NCBI RefSeq assembly: GCF_000423665.1
Contig: NZ_AUIK01000008.1
Span: 527,025-591,024 of the forward strand
DNA: 64,000 nucleotides
Direction: 5' to 3'
Origin: Solirubrobacter soli DSM 22325
GTDB taxonomy: Bacteria > Actinomycetota > Thermoleophilia > Solirubrobacterales > Solirubrobacteraceae
Shown here: one piece after another, positions 54,196-63,437 of the stretch
How the letters are laid out: the number at the start of each line of letters is the position of its first letter
How positions within the stretch are numbered: the stretch's first letter is position 1
Translations under genes and position numbers: made by a program
Notes under the pieces: model-generated
What the model was told of the DNA's origin: nothing
What the model saw: only the letters and a program-made list of their open reading frames with translations
Database searches by the model: none

Positions 54196-56570
54196 TGCTC
54201 GGCCGCGTCGTCACGCTTGCGGCCGCCGCTGCCTTCCTTCTTCCCGGCGCGACGGCGCACGCCGCCGACGCGCCGTGGAAGGACGCGGGCCGCGTCACCG
54301 ACGGGCTGTTCGACGCCCAGACCGAGCTCGTGCTCGACGCGCAGGACGCTGCGGCGAAGGACGTCGACCGCGCGCGCAAGGCCTACAGCGGCGACCTGCG
54401 CGAGACGCTCCGCGCCGCCGACCCGGACGCCGACAAGGCGGTCGCGGCCGGCCTCGAAGCCGCCGAGCGGGCGGTCTCCGACGACGACCAGACCGCGCTC
54501 GCCGGCGCCCGCGGCGCCACCCGCGCCGGCCTGTTCCGCGGCGCCTACGCGGTCATCACCGAGGCGACCGCGCGCGGCGACGCGGCCACCGCGAAGCGCT
54601 GGATCCTGCTGCGCGAGTACCGCACCGCCACCCGTTTCACGCGCCCGGGCGCGCACGCGACGCTCGCGCTCGACCAGCTGCAGCGCGGCAAGCTCTCGCC
54701 GAAGGCCGCCGAGCAGGCGGTCGAGAAGGACCTGCTGGACGCCTACCAGGCGCGACTGCGCGAGCTGCTGCGCGACGCCCGCGACGGCATCAAGAACGAC
54801 TTCCCGGCTCGCCAGTCCGAGGCCGCCGCCCAGGCCGCGGGCTACTTCGCGATCCTCGCGCCCCGCTACGCCGAGGACCGCGGCGCCGCCGCCGAGCAGC
54901 GGGCCAGCGCCGCCTTCGACGCGCTCCCGGAGGCGGCCGACCTCGCGCCCGCGCTCGACGCGGCCGACAAGGCGCTCGAAGGCTTCACCGCCGCCCCGTT
55001 CACCCCCGAGGAAGCCGCGCGGCGCGCCCAGCAGCTGCTGCAGTTCCTCTCGCTGGTGCCGGTCGAGTACGGCCGCGGCGTCAAGGGCACCAACGTCACC
55101 AAGGACTTCGAGATCACCGAGGCGGTCGCGTTCCGCACCGGTGCGGTGGGTGCGTTCGCCGACCTGCGCGACCAGCTCGCCAAGCGCGACGAGGCCCGCA
55201 CCAAGGCCGCCAACGACGGGCTGACGGAGCTCGGGCGGCTCGTCGAGATCGCCAACAAGCAGAAGGCGGACGTCCCGAAGCCGGAGCAGGTCCAGGCGGT
55301 CACCGACAAGGTCGACGCGCAGCTGCGCGCGGCGATGCCGAAGCCGTGGACCGAGAAGACCGACGAGTCCGACTACGACCTGATCGGGCTCACCCTCGAC
55401 CGCATGGAGGCCGCCGCCGGCGCCGGGCAGTACCGCCAGGCCGAGCAGGCGCGGCTGGAGATGTACGCGTTCTTCGAGTTCGGGCCCGAACGGCGGCTGC
55501 GCTCGTTCGACCCGGGGCTGGCGCTCGACATCGAAGGCCTGATCTGGTTCGGCGCGCACGGTCAGGACGGCCTGGCGACGCAGATCGCCAAGCGGGCACC
55601 GCGCCGCGCGATCCGCGAGACCCGTCTGGCGCTCGACACCAAGCTCGCCGACGCCGCCGCCACCCTCGGCGACTCCGCCAACAAGGCCACGGTCGTCACC
55701 AACTCGGCGATCATCGTCTTCCGCGAGGGTCTCGAGGCCGTCCTGATCCTGGCCGCGATCACCGCCTCGATGGTCGGGTTGCGCCGCCGGCTGCGGCGCC
55801 CGGTCTTCGTCGGCGCGCTCGCCGGCCTGGGCGTCTCCCTGATCACCTGGGTGCTGGCGCAGACGATCCTGCGCTCGCTCGAGCGCTACGGCGAGAAGCT
55901 CGAGGCGGTGGTCGGCCTGATCGCGATCGCCGTGCTGCTGCTGATCACGAACTGGTTCTTCCACAAGGTCTACTGGTCGGAGTGGATCGGCAAGTTCCAC
56001 CGTCAGCGCAAGCGCTACGAGAAGCTCGAGAAGACCGGGTTCATCTCCGCGCAGGCGATCGGCATGTTCGTGCTCGGCCTGACCAGCGTGTACCGCGAGG
56101 GCTTCGAGACCGTGCTCTTCCTGCAGTCGCTGCAGCTGAGCGCCGGCACCGCGGCCGTGGTCGAAGGTGCGAGCCTCGGCCTCGCGCTGACCCTCGGCGT
56201 CGGCGCGATCACGTTCTACTTCCAGCGCAAGCTGCCCTACAAGAAGATGCTGATCGTCACCGGCGTCTTCATCGGCTTCGTGCTCGTGGTGATGGTCGGC
56301 CAGACCGCCCGCACGATGCAGGGGACGGGCTGGCTCCCGATCACGCCGATCGACGTCTCGCTCCCGTACTGGCCGGGCCTGTGGCTCGGCATCTACCCGA
56401 CCGTCGAGACCATCGGCGCGCAGGTCGCCGCCGCCGTGTTCGTGATCGGCTCCTACTTCCTCGCCCAGGAGATGAAGGTCAAGGGCCCACGGCGTCGCCG
56501 TTCCAAGGCCTCCGGCGAGGGCGAGCCCGCGCCCGCGGCTGAGCAGCCGGAGCGCGAGCTCGTCCAGTAG
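54195..56570 (+). CDS. FTR1-family iron permease with large N-terminal domain
   Basis: 791 residues. Signal peptide to about residue 28, then a helical extracytoplasmic domain of about 470 residues, followed by a seven-segment FTR1 permease (about 500-770). The two iron-binding signatures REGLE (in VFREGLEAVLILAAI) and REGFE (in YREGFETVLFLQSL) are present. This long form, with an EfeO/imelysin-like domain in front of the channel, differs from the compact EfeU of Escherichia. Fe(III)/Fe(II) uptake is the family role. An antisense frame of similar length is a shadow. Confidence 0.92.
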   Translation: MLGRVVTLAAAAAFLLPGATAHAADAPWKDAGRVTDGLFDAQTELVLDAQDAAAKDVDRARKAYSGDLRETLRAADPDADKAVAAGLEAAERAVSDDDQTALAGARGATRAGLFRGAYAVITEATARGDAATAKRWILLREYRTATRFTRPGAHATLALDQLQRGKLSPKAAEQAVEKDLLDAYQARLRELLRDARDGIKNDFPARQSEAAAQAAGYFAILAPRYAEDRGAAAEQRASAAFDALPEAADLAPALDAADKALEGFTAAPFTPEEAARRAQQLLQFLSLVPVEYGRGVKGTNVTKDFEITEAVAFRTGAVGAFADLRDQLAKRDEARTKAANDGLTELGRLVEIANKQKADVPKPEQVQAVTDKVDAQLRAAMPKPWTEKTDESDYDLIGLTLDRMEAAAGAGQYRQAEQARLEMYAFFEFGPERRLRSFDPGLALDIEGLIWFGAHGQDGLATQIAKRAPRRAIRETRLALDTKLADAAATLGDSANKATVVTNSAIIVFREGLEAVLILAAITASMVGLRRRLRRPVFVGALAGLGVSLITWVLAQTILRSLERYGEKLEAVVGLIAIAVLLLITNWFFHKVYWSEWIGKFHRQRKRYEKLEKTGFISAQAIGMFVLGLTSVYREGFETVLFLQSLQLSAGTAAVVEGASLGLALTLGVGAITFYFQRKLPYKKMLIVTGVFIGFVLVVMVGQTARTMQGTGWLPITPIDVSLPYWPGLWLGIYPTVETIGAQVAAAVFVIGSYFLAQEMKVKGPRRRRSKASGEGEPAPAAEQPERELVQ

Positions 56571-56573
56571 CGG

Positions 56574-59015
56574 TTACGGCGTCGTCGTCGAGAGCGTGAA
56601 GGTCAACGTCCTCGCGTAGGCGCCGGTGCGCAGCGCGTCGGTCGCCTTGACGCGCTGCTTGAACGCGATCGTGACCGGGTCGTTGGCCGCGGGCGCGGTC
56701 CAGGTGGACCTGCTCAGCGTCACCTGGAGCGGCTCGGGCAGCTCGAACGCGCCGTTGGCCAGGTGGCCCGGGGCGCTGAAGGCGAGCGCCGCGTCACCGG
56801 CGGTGGAGACGACGTTCGCGGTCGCCTGCGCCGTGTACTCCTTGTCGACGCCAGGGGTGAAGGCGCCGAAGCTCGCGTTCCCGGAGAGGGTCAGCGCGAG
56901 CGTGGCGGGGACGGTGCCGCCGGTCGTGCCGGGCTCGGAGTCCGTCAGCGTCGGGTCGACCGCCTTGCCGTTGGCGCGCAGGTGCAGCGAGCCGTACTGG
57001 GTCTCCACGCGGGCGCCGTCGCCGATCGCGTGGTAGATGAGGTCGCTGATCGCGAAGCGGGCCTTGCCGCCCGAGACCGGCTGCTCGCCGAGGTCGAAGC
57101 GGTCGCCCGTGTGCGGCTCGACGAGCTGCGCCTTGACGGTGGGCGCGTCGACGGTGACGTCGACGTTGTGGTCGACCAGCTCGGCGCGGGTCGCGACCGG
57201 GGTCTGCGGCTTGCGCGCCGCGTTCATGAACTGGCTCGGCTGCAGCGCGTGGTCGACGATCCGGACGTCGCCCATCAGGCCGTTGAACGTCTGCTCGACG
57301 ACGTTGGCGTAGTCGATCGCGCCGAGCAGCCACGGCTTGCCGGTGCTGCCGAGGCCGATCGCCGGCGAGAGCGGGTTGCGGCCCATCAGCGAGCCGTCGA
57401 TGTAGAGGTCGCTGAAGCGGCCGTCGTTGACGACGGCGACGTGCGTCCAGCGGTCCGTGGCCATCAGGTGGCCCCAGGCGGTGGTGTTGTCGGGACGGTT
57501 GGTCGGCCAGACCGCCCACTGGAGCTCCGCGCCGCCGGACAGCGCGAGCTCGACGACGCCCTCGTCGGGGTCGCTCTGGGTGCGGCCGATGTCGCGGCCG
57601 GTTCCCTGCTGGCCGAGGATGCCCATCCAGGCGTTGCTGTTGCAGCAGCTCGCGGGGAGCTTGACGAAGGCCTCGATCGTGTAGCCGTCCATGAAGGTCT
57701 TCGTGTTGATGGGCGCGTTGGCGGCGGTCTGGAAGTACGTCCCGCGGCGCTGGCTCTTGTTGGCCGTGAACTTGAGGCTCTTCGCGCTCGGCTGGTCGTC
57801 GCCGTGGTCGTCGTCGACGGTCACCTGCGTCTGGTCGCCGGTCGAGCCCGTGAGGGTCGTGGGCGTCAGGTCGTTGCCGTTGCCGGAGAGGTCGTCGAGC
57901 TTGGTGACCGCGCCGGTGCCTTGCGGACGCCAGAGGGCGACGGTGCCCGGGACCTTCAGCGCGTCGGTGGCGACGTCGGCGGGCGCGGGCTTCGGATCCA
58001 GGCGCTGGGCGAGGGCCTTGAAGTCGACGGTCAGGGAGAAGCGGCTGGCCGCGTCGGTCCTTTCGAGCATCTGGCGCTCGTAGGCGTTGCGGTCGGCCTC
58101 CTTCTGGCCGATGACCCACGGCGAGAAGGTGCTGACGTCGATCGTGTTGCGGTCGATGTCGAAGGCGTAGGTGCGGATCATGCCCGCGCCGCCGTAGTAC
58201 ATGTCCTGGTAGTCCGCCAGGTTCAGGTAGACGTCGTGGCCGAAGTCGTTCTTGAGCGTGGTGCGGCCGACGGGCCAGTTGTGGCCGGAGAGGCTGAGGA
58301 TGATCTGGTCGTTGCGCTTGATCAGGTTGGTCCAGAGCGTGTTGCCGTAGCTCGTGAGGGAGGCGGTGCCGGCGGCGTTGCTCGACAGCGTCTCGTGGGT
58401 GGTGACGATCGTCGGGACCGTCTTGTTGGCGTCGAGGATCGACTGCGCCCAGGCGAACCCGGCGGCGCTCGTGCGCCAATCGAGCGCGAGGACCAGCCAC
58501 TGCCGGCCGGCGGCCGTGAACTTGTGCGCGCTGTTGTAGCCGTTGGCGGAGGCGCCGATGAACGTCGGGTCGTTCGCGTAGCGGTCCGGCCCGAAGGCCC
58601 GCGAGTACGGCGACGGCGGGCGGGTGTCGTCCTGGCCCGAGTTGATGTCGTGGTTGCCGGCGAGGACGCTGTAGGGCAGCTTCGCGCGGTCGAGGATCTT
58701 GAACGCTTGGTCCGCGCGGTCGACCTCGTTCTGCAGCCCGTCCTGGGTGACGTCGCCGAGGCCGGCCGCGAAGGCGATGTTCTCGCTTGAACGGTTGGCG
58801 ACCATCCACTTCAGCGCGGCCGTGACCGGCTCCGAGTCGCCGCGGTCGTCGTCGAACAGGTACTGCGTGTCCGGGATCACCGCGACCGTGAAGCGGTTGC
58901 TCTGCGGATCGAAGGAAGAGCCTTGCGGGGCGCCGTTCTGCGCCCGCACGGCAACCGCGGCGAGGAGCGAGAGCACAAGGCCCATCGCCACCCCGGCGCG
59001 CACGAATCGGGTCAT
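56574..59015 (-). CDS. Large secreted metallophosphoesterase with LamG-like and Ig-like domains
   Basis: 813 residues. Signal peptide to about residue 25, then a calcineurin-like phosphoesterase (about 40-310): VAVIPDTQYLFDD (metal Asp), GLGDVTQDGL, AGNHDIN, VTTHETLS and LSLSGHNW (metal His). A LamG/concanavalin-like jelly roll (about 370-600) follows, with IEAFVKLPASCC and DRWTHVAVVNDGRFSDLYID. The C-terminus is Ig-like. It probably degrades phosphodiesters or teichoic-type polymers outside the cell. It ends 3 bp from the convergent FTR1 gene. Confidence 0.9.
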   Translation of the reverse strand: MTRFVRAGVAMGLVLSLLAAVAVRAQNGAPQGSSFDPQSNRFTVAVIPDTQYLFDDDRGDSEPVTAALKWMVANRSSENIAFAAGLGDVTQDGLQNEVDRADQAFKILDRAKLPYSVLAGNHDINSGQDDTRPPSPYSRAFGPDRYANDPTFIGASANGYNSAHKFTAAGRQWLVLALDWRTSAAGFAWAQSILDANKTVPTIVTTHETLSSNAAGTASLTSYGNTLWTNLIKRNDQIILSLSGHNWPVGRTTLKNDFGHDVYLNLADYQDMYYGGAGMIRTYAFDIDRNTIDVSTFSPWVIGQKEADRNAYERQMLERTDAASRFSLTVDFKALAQRLDPKPAPADVATDALKVPGTVALWRPQGTGAVTKLDDLSGNGNDLTPTTLTGSTGDQTQVTVDDDHGDDQPSAKSLKFTANKSQRRGTYFQTAANAPINTKTFMDGYTIEAFVKLPASCCNSNAWMGILGQQGTGRDIGRTQSDPDEGVVELALSGGAELQWAVWPTNRPDNTTAWGHLMATDRWTHVAVVNDGRFSDLYIDGSLMGRNPLSPAIGLGSTGKPWLLGAIDYANVVEQTFNGLMGDVRIVDHALQPSQFMNAARKPQTPVATRAELVDHNVDVTVDAPTVKAQLVEPHTGDRFDLGEQPVSGGKARFAISDLIYHAIGDGARVETQYGSLHLRANGKAVDPTLTDSEPGTTGGTVPATLALTLSGNASFGAFTPGVDKEYTAQATANVVSTAGDAALAFSAPGHLANGAFELPEPLQVTLSRSTWTAPAANDPVTIAFKQRVKATDALRTGAYARTLTFTLSTTTP

Positions 59016-59087
59016 GCGTCGTCCTTTCGGTAGGGAGGGCGGCGACGCTATGACCGGCGTGGCGCCGGGATGTGAAGCGAGCGTGCT

Positions 59088-59939
59088 TTACGCGTGAATT
59101 CGGAGTGTCCGCTTCGCGGCGCGCCGCGTCTCACGGGTCGCGCGGCGCGGGCGCGGCAGCGAGGGCCGCGCGGCCTTTCGCTCCGGGACCGGGGTCGCGG
59201 CCTGCTCGCCCAGGCTCAGGCTGAGCCCGTGGCGGTTCGCGACCTCGAGGATCGTCAGCGCGTCGAGCGACCCGAGCCGCTCGAGCACCAGCTCGCCCTC
59301 GTGGAAGGAGATGATCGACGTGCTGCACGCGCGGTGGCGCGGATAGCGGCGCCGGTTCGCCCGCTCGTTCCGGTGCCCGATCAGCACCACGTCATCCCGG
59401 TGCCCGAACTCCTTCTGGATCTCCTTGATCTCGAAGTGCGCGGCCTCGATCTGCCCGGTGACGCTGCTCGACGTGTTCGCCGACGTGATGTAGAGGATGT
59501 CCTCGCCGATCAGGTCGAGGATGTCGCCCACCAGCGCGTTGCTCGGGCAGATGTCCCCGGGCGTGATCAGCTGCACCGTCCGGACGTCGGAGTCCAGCTG
59601 CGTCAGGTGGTCCGGGATGTGAGCCGCCGCCGGCCCGCGGAACCCGATCGGCCCGAGCGCGTTCAGATCGCTCATCACCGCCACCAGCGAGCTCCACGGC
59701 ACGTGCACCTGGTCCCAGTCGAAGACCTTGGCCGACCGCTCCGGCGTCGTCGTGACGCTGCCCACCTGATGCAACGGCCGCCCCTTGAGCCGGTTCATCG
59801 CCTCCAAGCTCTGGAGATCCGGCCTCGCCGCCAACGCACAGAAGTTCCCGAAGGCGTAGAAGAGCGCGGCACCCTCGGCGGCGGCCTCGGCGGCCCCCCG
59901 TCGCTGGGCCAGGTCGGCGATGTCGCGGATGGGCTCCAT
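59088..59939 (-). CDS. YrdC/Sua5-domain protein
   Basis: 283 residues. The core resembles the YrdC/Sua5 fold that makes threonylcarbamoyl-AMP for tRNA position 37: FCALAARPDLQSLEAMNRLK (the KxR region), VGSVTTTP, and SNALVGDILDLIGEDILYIT then SANTSSSVTG. The protein has an Arg-rich C-terminal tail and is longer than plain YrdC, so it may be a paralogue rather than the housekeeping enzyme. It is divergent from the selenocysteine tRNA, 73 bp away. Confidence 0.75.
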   Translation of the reverse strand: MEPIRDIADLAQRRGAAEAAAEGAALFYAFGNFCALAARPDLQSLEAMNRLKGRPLHQVGSVTTTPERSAKVFDWDQVHVPWSSLVAVMSDLNALGPIGFRGPAAAHIPDHLTQLDSDVRTVQLITPGDICPSNALVGDILDLIGEDILYITSANTSSSVTGQIEAAHFEIKEIQKEFGHRDDVVLIGHRNERANRRRYPRHRACSTSIISFHEGELVLERLGSLDALTILEVANRHGLSLSLGEQAATPVPERKAARPSLPRPRRATRETRRAAKRTLRIHA

Positions 59940-60012
59940 GCCGCGGCACTCTTCCTCAGGGTCCTTGGCGCGACCTTGTCCCGTTCTTGGGTCCGTATCG
60001 TGGCCGTCGCAT

Positions 60013-60104
60013 GGAGCGGCCGGGGCTGGTGCCCCAGCCGGTCTTCAAAACCGGTGAGCCGGCGTAGCCCGCCGGTGGGTAGGTTCGATTCCTGCGCCGC
60101 TCCG
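60013..60104 (+). tRNA. selC: tRNA-Sec (anticodon UCA)
   Basis: 92-nt tRNA. The 8-bp acceptor stem GGAGCGGC (60013-60020) pairs with GCCGCTCC (60096-60103), discriminator G60104. The anticodon stem CCGGT/ACCGG encloses loop CTTCAAA with anticodon TCA at 60045-60047, reading UGA. A long variable arm (about 60055-60075, CCGGCGTAGCCCGCCGG) is typical of tRNA-Sec, and the T arm is GTAGG-TTCGATT-CCTGC. The 8-bp acceptor and long variable arm separate it from serine and leucine tRNAs. CCA is not encoded. This predicts SelA, SelB and SelD elsewhere in the genome. Confidence 0.96.
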
Positions 60105-60120
60105 CTTCGCGAGAACCAAG

Positions 60121-60137
60121 GCCCCACCAGGGCTTTT
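60121..60137 (+). terminator. Short hairpin and T run after the selenocysteine tRNA
   Basis: GCCC (60121-60124), loop CCACA-like, GGGC (60130-60133), then TTTT (60134-60137), 17 bp beyond the tRNA. A short stem, so only moderate support. Confidence 0.45.
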
Positions 60138-60209
60138 CAGAGGGTTAGAGGGATGTTCGATCATCGTGCGTGATACCGCTCGGCGCCGTTCAAGACCGCT
60201 CCGCGAGGG

Positions 60210-61406
60210 TCAAGACTTCCCCACAGTTTCCCCGCGATCGGGGTCCGCTGGAGAAGCCGGGTTGCCCTGCATGCGTTCAAGGTACTGATCGAGGAGGACG
60301 CCAGCCGCTTGCTCAGAGCCGGGGAACAGATGGCCATAGCGGTCGAGCGTGATGCTGACCGAGGCGTGGCCCATGAACACCTGGAGAGCCTTGGCATTGA
60401 CGCCGGCAGCGATCATCAGGCTCGCGAACGTGTGCCGGCATTCGTGGAGCGTGATCCGGCTCAGCGCCGCCCGCTCCCATGCCTTGGTGGCGCGTTCGGC
60501 GACGGCGCCTGGCTCGAACGGCCGCCCGGGAGCGATGCCGAACGCGAACGCAGAACCATCTCCGTGGGCTTCGACCAGGTGGCCGCGGAGAGCCGCGGCG
60601 ATCGGGACTTTCCGGACTCCGGCACGCGACTTCGGGTCGAGCTCTCCCTCGACGGCGTCCCAGCCGCGCCGGACGTGGATGACACCTTTGTCGAGATCGA
60701 CGTCGGACCAGCGAAGAGCGCGCAGCTCCCCCCGCCGAAGCCCGGCGTACATCGCCGTCGCCCACAACGCGCGGTCAACGTCCAGGGCGGCGATCAGTGC
60801 GGCCGCCTCGACCGGATCGGCGACACGGTCACGGGACGACCGGACGGCGCGCAGTTCAAGCCCCGTGGTCGGATTGGTTGTGATCTGGCCGCGTGCGAGT
60901 GCGCGCCGGCAGATCGCGTGCAGCGGAAGCAGGGCGTTGCGGACCGTCGAGGCGCTGAGGCCCGACTCGTCCAGGTCGTCTACGACCGCTTGGACGTCCT
61001 GGCGCGTGATCTCGCTTACCTTCGCTCCGCCGAGGTCGGGGTAGATGCGATCACGCAGCGCCTGCTCGTAGCCGCGCAATACCGAGGGCTTGTACAGGTC
61101 GCCCGAGCGATTACGGACGGTCCCAGCCTTCGCGTCGCGGATCCATCGGTCTCCCACCTCCCGGACTGTCGTCGGTCTCGGCACCCGGAGGACCCCCCGC
61201 CGTAGATCCGTCCTGGCGTCGTCGCGCCACGTCCTGGCCGCCCGCGGCGAAGTGAATGTCCGCTGGATCTTGCGCTTGTCACGCGCGCTCCACACCGATG
61301 CGCGGTACGAGGGGGTGCAGTCACACGGTCCGCCGTGCTGCACGTTGCAGCGCCGGGCGTGTCGGACTTCGATGCCCGTCATGTCCGGCAGCGTTGTGCC
61401 CGTCAT
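60210..61406 (-). CDS. Tyrosine-type phage integrase
   Basis: 398 residues. An N-terminal arm-binding/SAM-like core-binding domain (about 60-170) precedes the catalytic domain: ArgI in YAGLRRGELRALRW, the Lys region, HxxR box in LHECRHTFASL, and GHASVSITLDRYGHL with the histidine and nucleophile tyrosine. All catalytic residues are present, so it may be active. The ATG at 61406 overlaps the stop of the excisionase-like frame (ATGA), which fixes the start; a TTG at 61442 is an alternative. It lies 105 bp from the tRNA 3' end, as expected for integration there. Confidence 0.92.
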   Translation of the reverse strand: MTGTTLPDMTGIEVRHARRCNVQHGGPCDCTPSYRASVWSARDKRKIQRTFTSPRAARTWRDDARTDLRRGVLRVPRPTTVREVGDRWIRDAKAGTVRNRSGDLYKPSVLRGYEQALRDRIYPDLGGAKVSEITRQDVQAVVDDLDESGLSASTVRNALLPLHAICRRALARGQITTNPTTGLELRAVRSSRDRVADPVEAAALIAALDVDRALWATAMYAGLRRGELRALRWSDVDLDKGVIHVRRGWDAVEGELDPKSRAGVRKVPIAAALRGHLVEAHGDGSAFAFGIAPGRPFEPGAVAERATKAWERAALSRITLHECRHTFASLMIAAGVNAKALQVFMGHASVSITLDRYGHLFPGSEQAAGVLLDQYLERMQGNPASPADPDRGETVGKS

Positions 61407-61614
61407 CGACCGAGAGTCCGCTCGGCGCTCTTGTCGAGCCAATTTGTGAGCTCGGCCACCGGGATCAGGCGGCGGCGGCCGCGACGCACGATGCGCAGCT
61501 CGTGCATCACGTGCTCCTCGAAGAAGTCAACGCTGACGCCGAGTGCGTAAGCCGCCTCGGCTTTGGTAAGCGCGTCCGCGTCCGCGGCTGCTGCGGGTGA
61601 GCGGTGGGTTCCAT
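61403..61614 (-). pseudogene. Excisionase-like small DNA-binding protein, apparently frameshifted
   Basis: One frame ending at the TGA 61403-61405 encodes LTKAEAAYALGVSVDFFEEH followed by a wing and RRRLIPVAELTNWLDKS, the winged-helix form of phage excisionases. This frame has no ATG, GTG or TTG start before the upstream stop at 61640-61642. An ATG at 61612-61614 is in a different frame, 2 bases off. A single-base indel between about 61565 and 61600 would join them. Either a real inactivating mutation or a sequencing error. The overlap with the integrase start supports an original Xis-Int operon. Confidence 0.5.
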
Positions 61615-61825
61615 ACTGCCTAAGCCCGCTGAAGAGCGCCTAGGGACAAACGAATGTGCGGCCCCGCCCCCGTGCGTCGCGCGCAGCGTCAGCGTCGGCA
61701 GAGCGCACGCTGATCACGCACGGCCAGATCGCAACCGTAAGCAAGATGCACGCTTTCGTCGAGAAACACCACTCTGCCGGTGTCGTCGTCGCTGCTCCCT
61801 TTGCCTCAACGCGGCAGCGAGCGGC

Positions 61826-62149
61826 CTAGCTGCTCGCCAACTGAAACTCGAACATCAGACCGTCCCGGCAGACCTCCGCAACGAAGGCCTGCGCCTCGTC
61901 CACCGAGCGATTCGCGTCCTCGATACTTGATAGATCGAGGATGGCCTCCATATCGGGACGACGGCCGTCGCCAACTAGGTCGAAGCCCTCGGTTCCCAGG
62001 ATCTTGACGCGCTCGGTCCGGCATGCTTCGAGGAAGACCGAGGCCTCGCTGCACGCGATCAGCGTGGCGGTTGCTGTGAGGTGAAAGGGCACCCCTGCGG
62101 ACTTAGCAATGTGGTGCGCCATGTCGAAGGGCTCGTCACGTGCCCGCAT
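61826..62149 (-). CDS. Small protein of unknown function in the element
   Basis: 107 residues from ATG 62149 (ATG 62122 is an alternative). Helix-strand mixture with ILGTEGFDLVGDGRRPDMEA and SIEDANRSVDEAQAFVAEV. It has no signal peptide and no recognised motif. Codon use is less GC-biased than in the chromosome around it, fitting acquired DNA. The flanking gaps (61643-61825 and 62150-62447) hold no gene I can support. Confidence 0.45.
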   Translation of the reverse strand: MRARDEPFDMAHHIAKSAGVPFHLTATATLIACSEASVFLEACRTERVKILGTEGFDLVGDGRRPDMEAILDLSSIEDANRSVDEAQAFVAEVCRDGLMFEFQLASS

Positions 62150-62447
62150 CACGCAAGGTTATCCGCGACTGCTGCTGTCGCCTGAAGGGCGCAGCGAGCT
62201 CGAGATGGTCGGCCGGCTCCCCGACGATCTCGAGATCGTCGACAAGCACCACTCTCGCTTTTGCCGCGAGGGAGCGGCGGGCGGGTGCGTGTCGACATCG
62301 CTCGAGCGCGTCGTTGTGTTCTCGATACGCGCGGGGCGCCAGCATTACGGTGGCGTGGAGCCGACTTGAGCGTCGGTTTCGCGCCCGAGGTCGGGGCGTC
62401 CTGACGCGTTCAGGAGCAGGTCAGGTTCGTGATCCTAGCCTCGTTGG

Positions 62448-63434
62448 ATGCGCATCCGCAGTGTCCGGATCGTGGTCGCGCTGCTAGCCGTCGGTATCGC
62501 CTCAGCGCCGCCGGCTCACGCGGCGGGTGGTGACGGGGTTCCGCCGTTCGGGCACGTGTTCTTGATTGTGGGAGAGAACACGAGCTTCCGTCAGGTCTCG
62601 CAGCGCAACGCGCCGTTTCTGACGGGCACCATGATCCCCAATGGCGCGTGGCTGACGAACTACCACGGGCTGACCGATGGATCGCTAGGCGACTATGCGG
62701 CCATGGTCTCGGGCCAGTTCGTGAAGTGCGAGCGCAACAACGACTTCTCGTTCACCAACGGCGACGTGCCCGGCCAGGTTGCCTGTCATCAGAAGGTGGA
62801 CAACCTGTTCCACCAACTCGACGAGCGCAGCATCCCCTGGCAGGAGTGGACCGAGTCGGCAGCCAACGCGTGTGACATGTTCGACCACGGCTCGACCTGG
62901 TCACGCAACCTGTTCGTGTCTCACCACAGCCCGGCTCTGTACTTCGACGACATTCAAGCCAATCACAGCTCCGAGGACGCGATTCCCTCGCCCGAATGCC
63001 GCGAGAAGGTACTCCCGACCGGGACCACAGGCCCGAACGATATGAGCGTGTTCGATGCCGCACTGCTCGCGGGCACGGTTGCGCGGTTGAACATGCTCAT
63101 CCCCAACGACTGCGAGAACGGGCACGATCGGTGCGGCACGCACAACGCCGTCCATCAGTTCGACAACTTCTTGGCGCGCGAGGTCCCCAAGATCCAGTCA
63201 TCGCCGGCGTTCGGTTCCGATGGCCTGATCGTCGTGGTCTGGGACGAGGGTTCCGACGCAGATCCGCTGCACGTCGGCGGCGCGCTGCTGGGGCCACAGG
63301 TCAAGCCGAGCCGCAACGCTGCGAAGTTCGACCACTACAGCCTGCTGCGCACCCTTGAAGACGGTTTCGGCGTAACCCACCATCTCGCGCACGCCGCCCG
63401 CGCACACGCCTTCACCGGAATCTGGCGGCGGTGA
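62448..63434 (+). CDS. Secreted phosphoesterase (PF04185 alkaline-phosphatase family)
   Basis: 328 residues. Signal peptide to about residue 25 (PPAHA). Phosphoesterase-family elements: FGHVFLIVGENTSFRQVS (metal/nucleophile region), YHGLTDGSLGDYAAMVSGQ, and WDEGSDADPLHVGGALLGP with the acidic metal ligands. Related proteins include acid phosphatases and phospholipase-C-like enzymes. It is followed after 3 bp by a close paralogue. Confidence 0.85.
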   Translation: MRIRSVRIVVALLAVGIASAPPAHAAGGDGVPPFGHVFLIVGENTSFRQVSQRNAPFLTGTMIPNGAWLTNYHGLTDGSLGDYAAMVSGQFVKCERNNDFSFTNGDVPGQVACHQKVDNLFHQLDERSIPWQEWTESAANACDMFDHGSTWSRNLFVSHHSPALYFDDIQANHSSEDAIPSPECREKVLPTGTTGPNDMSVFDAALLAGTVARLNMLIPNDCENGHDRCGTHNAVHQFDNFLAREVPKIQSSPAFGSDGLIVVVWDEGSDADPLHVGGALLGPQVKPSRNAAKFDHYSLLRTLEDGFGVTHHLAHAARAHAFTGIWRR

Positions 63435-63437
63435 GCC

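Noticed and set aside
56763..58790. Long frames on both strands within the metallophosphoesterase gene.
   Set aside because: They are low-complexity Arg/Val/Ala sequence without motifs, while the chosen frame has signal peptide, metal sites and LamG domain.
62109..62487. Short frames on both strands between the unknown small gene and the first phosphoesterase.
   Set aside because: No consistent codon bias, motif or ribosome site, and the translations read as low-complexity shadows.
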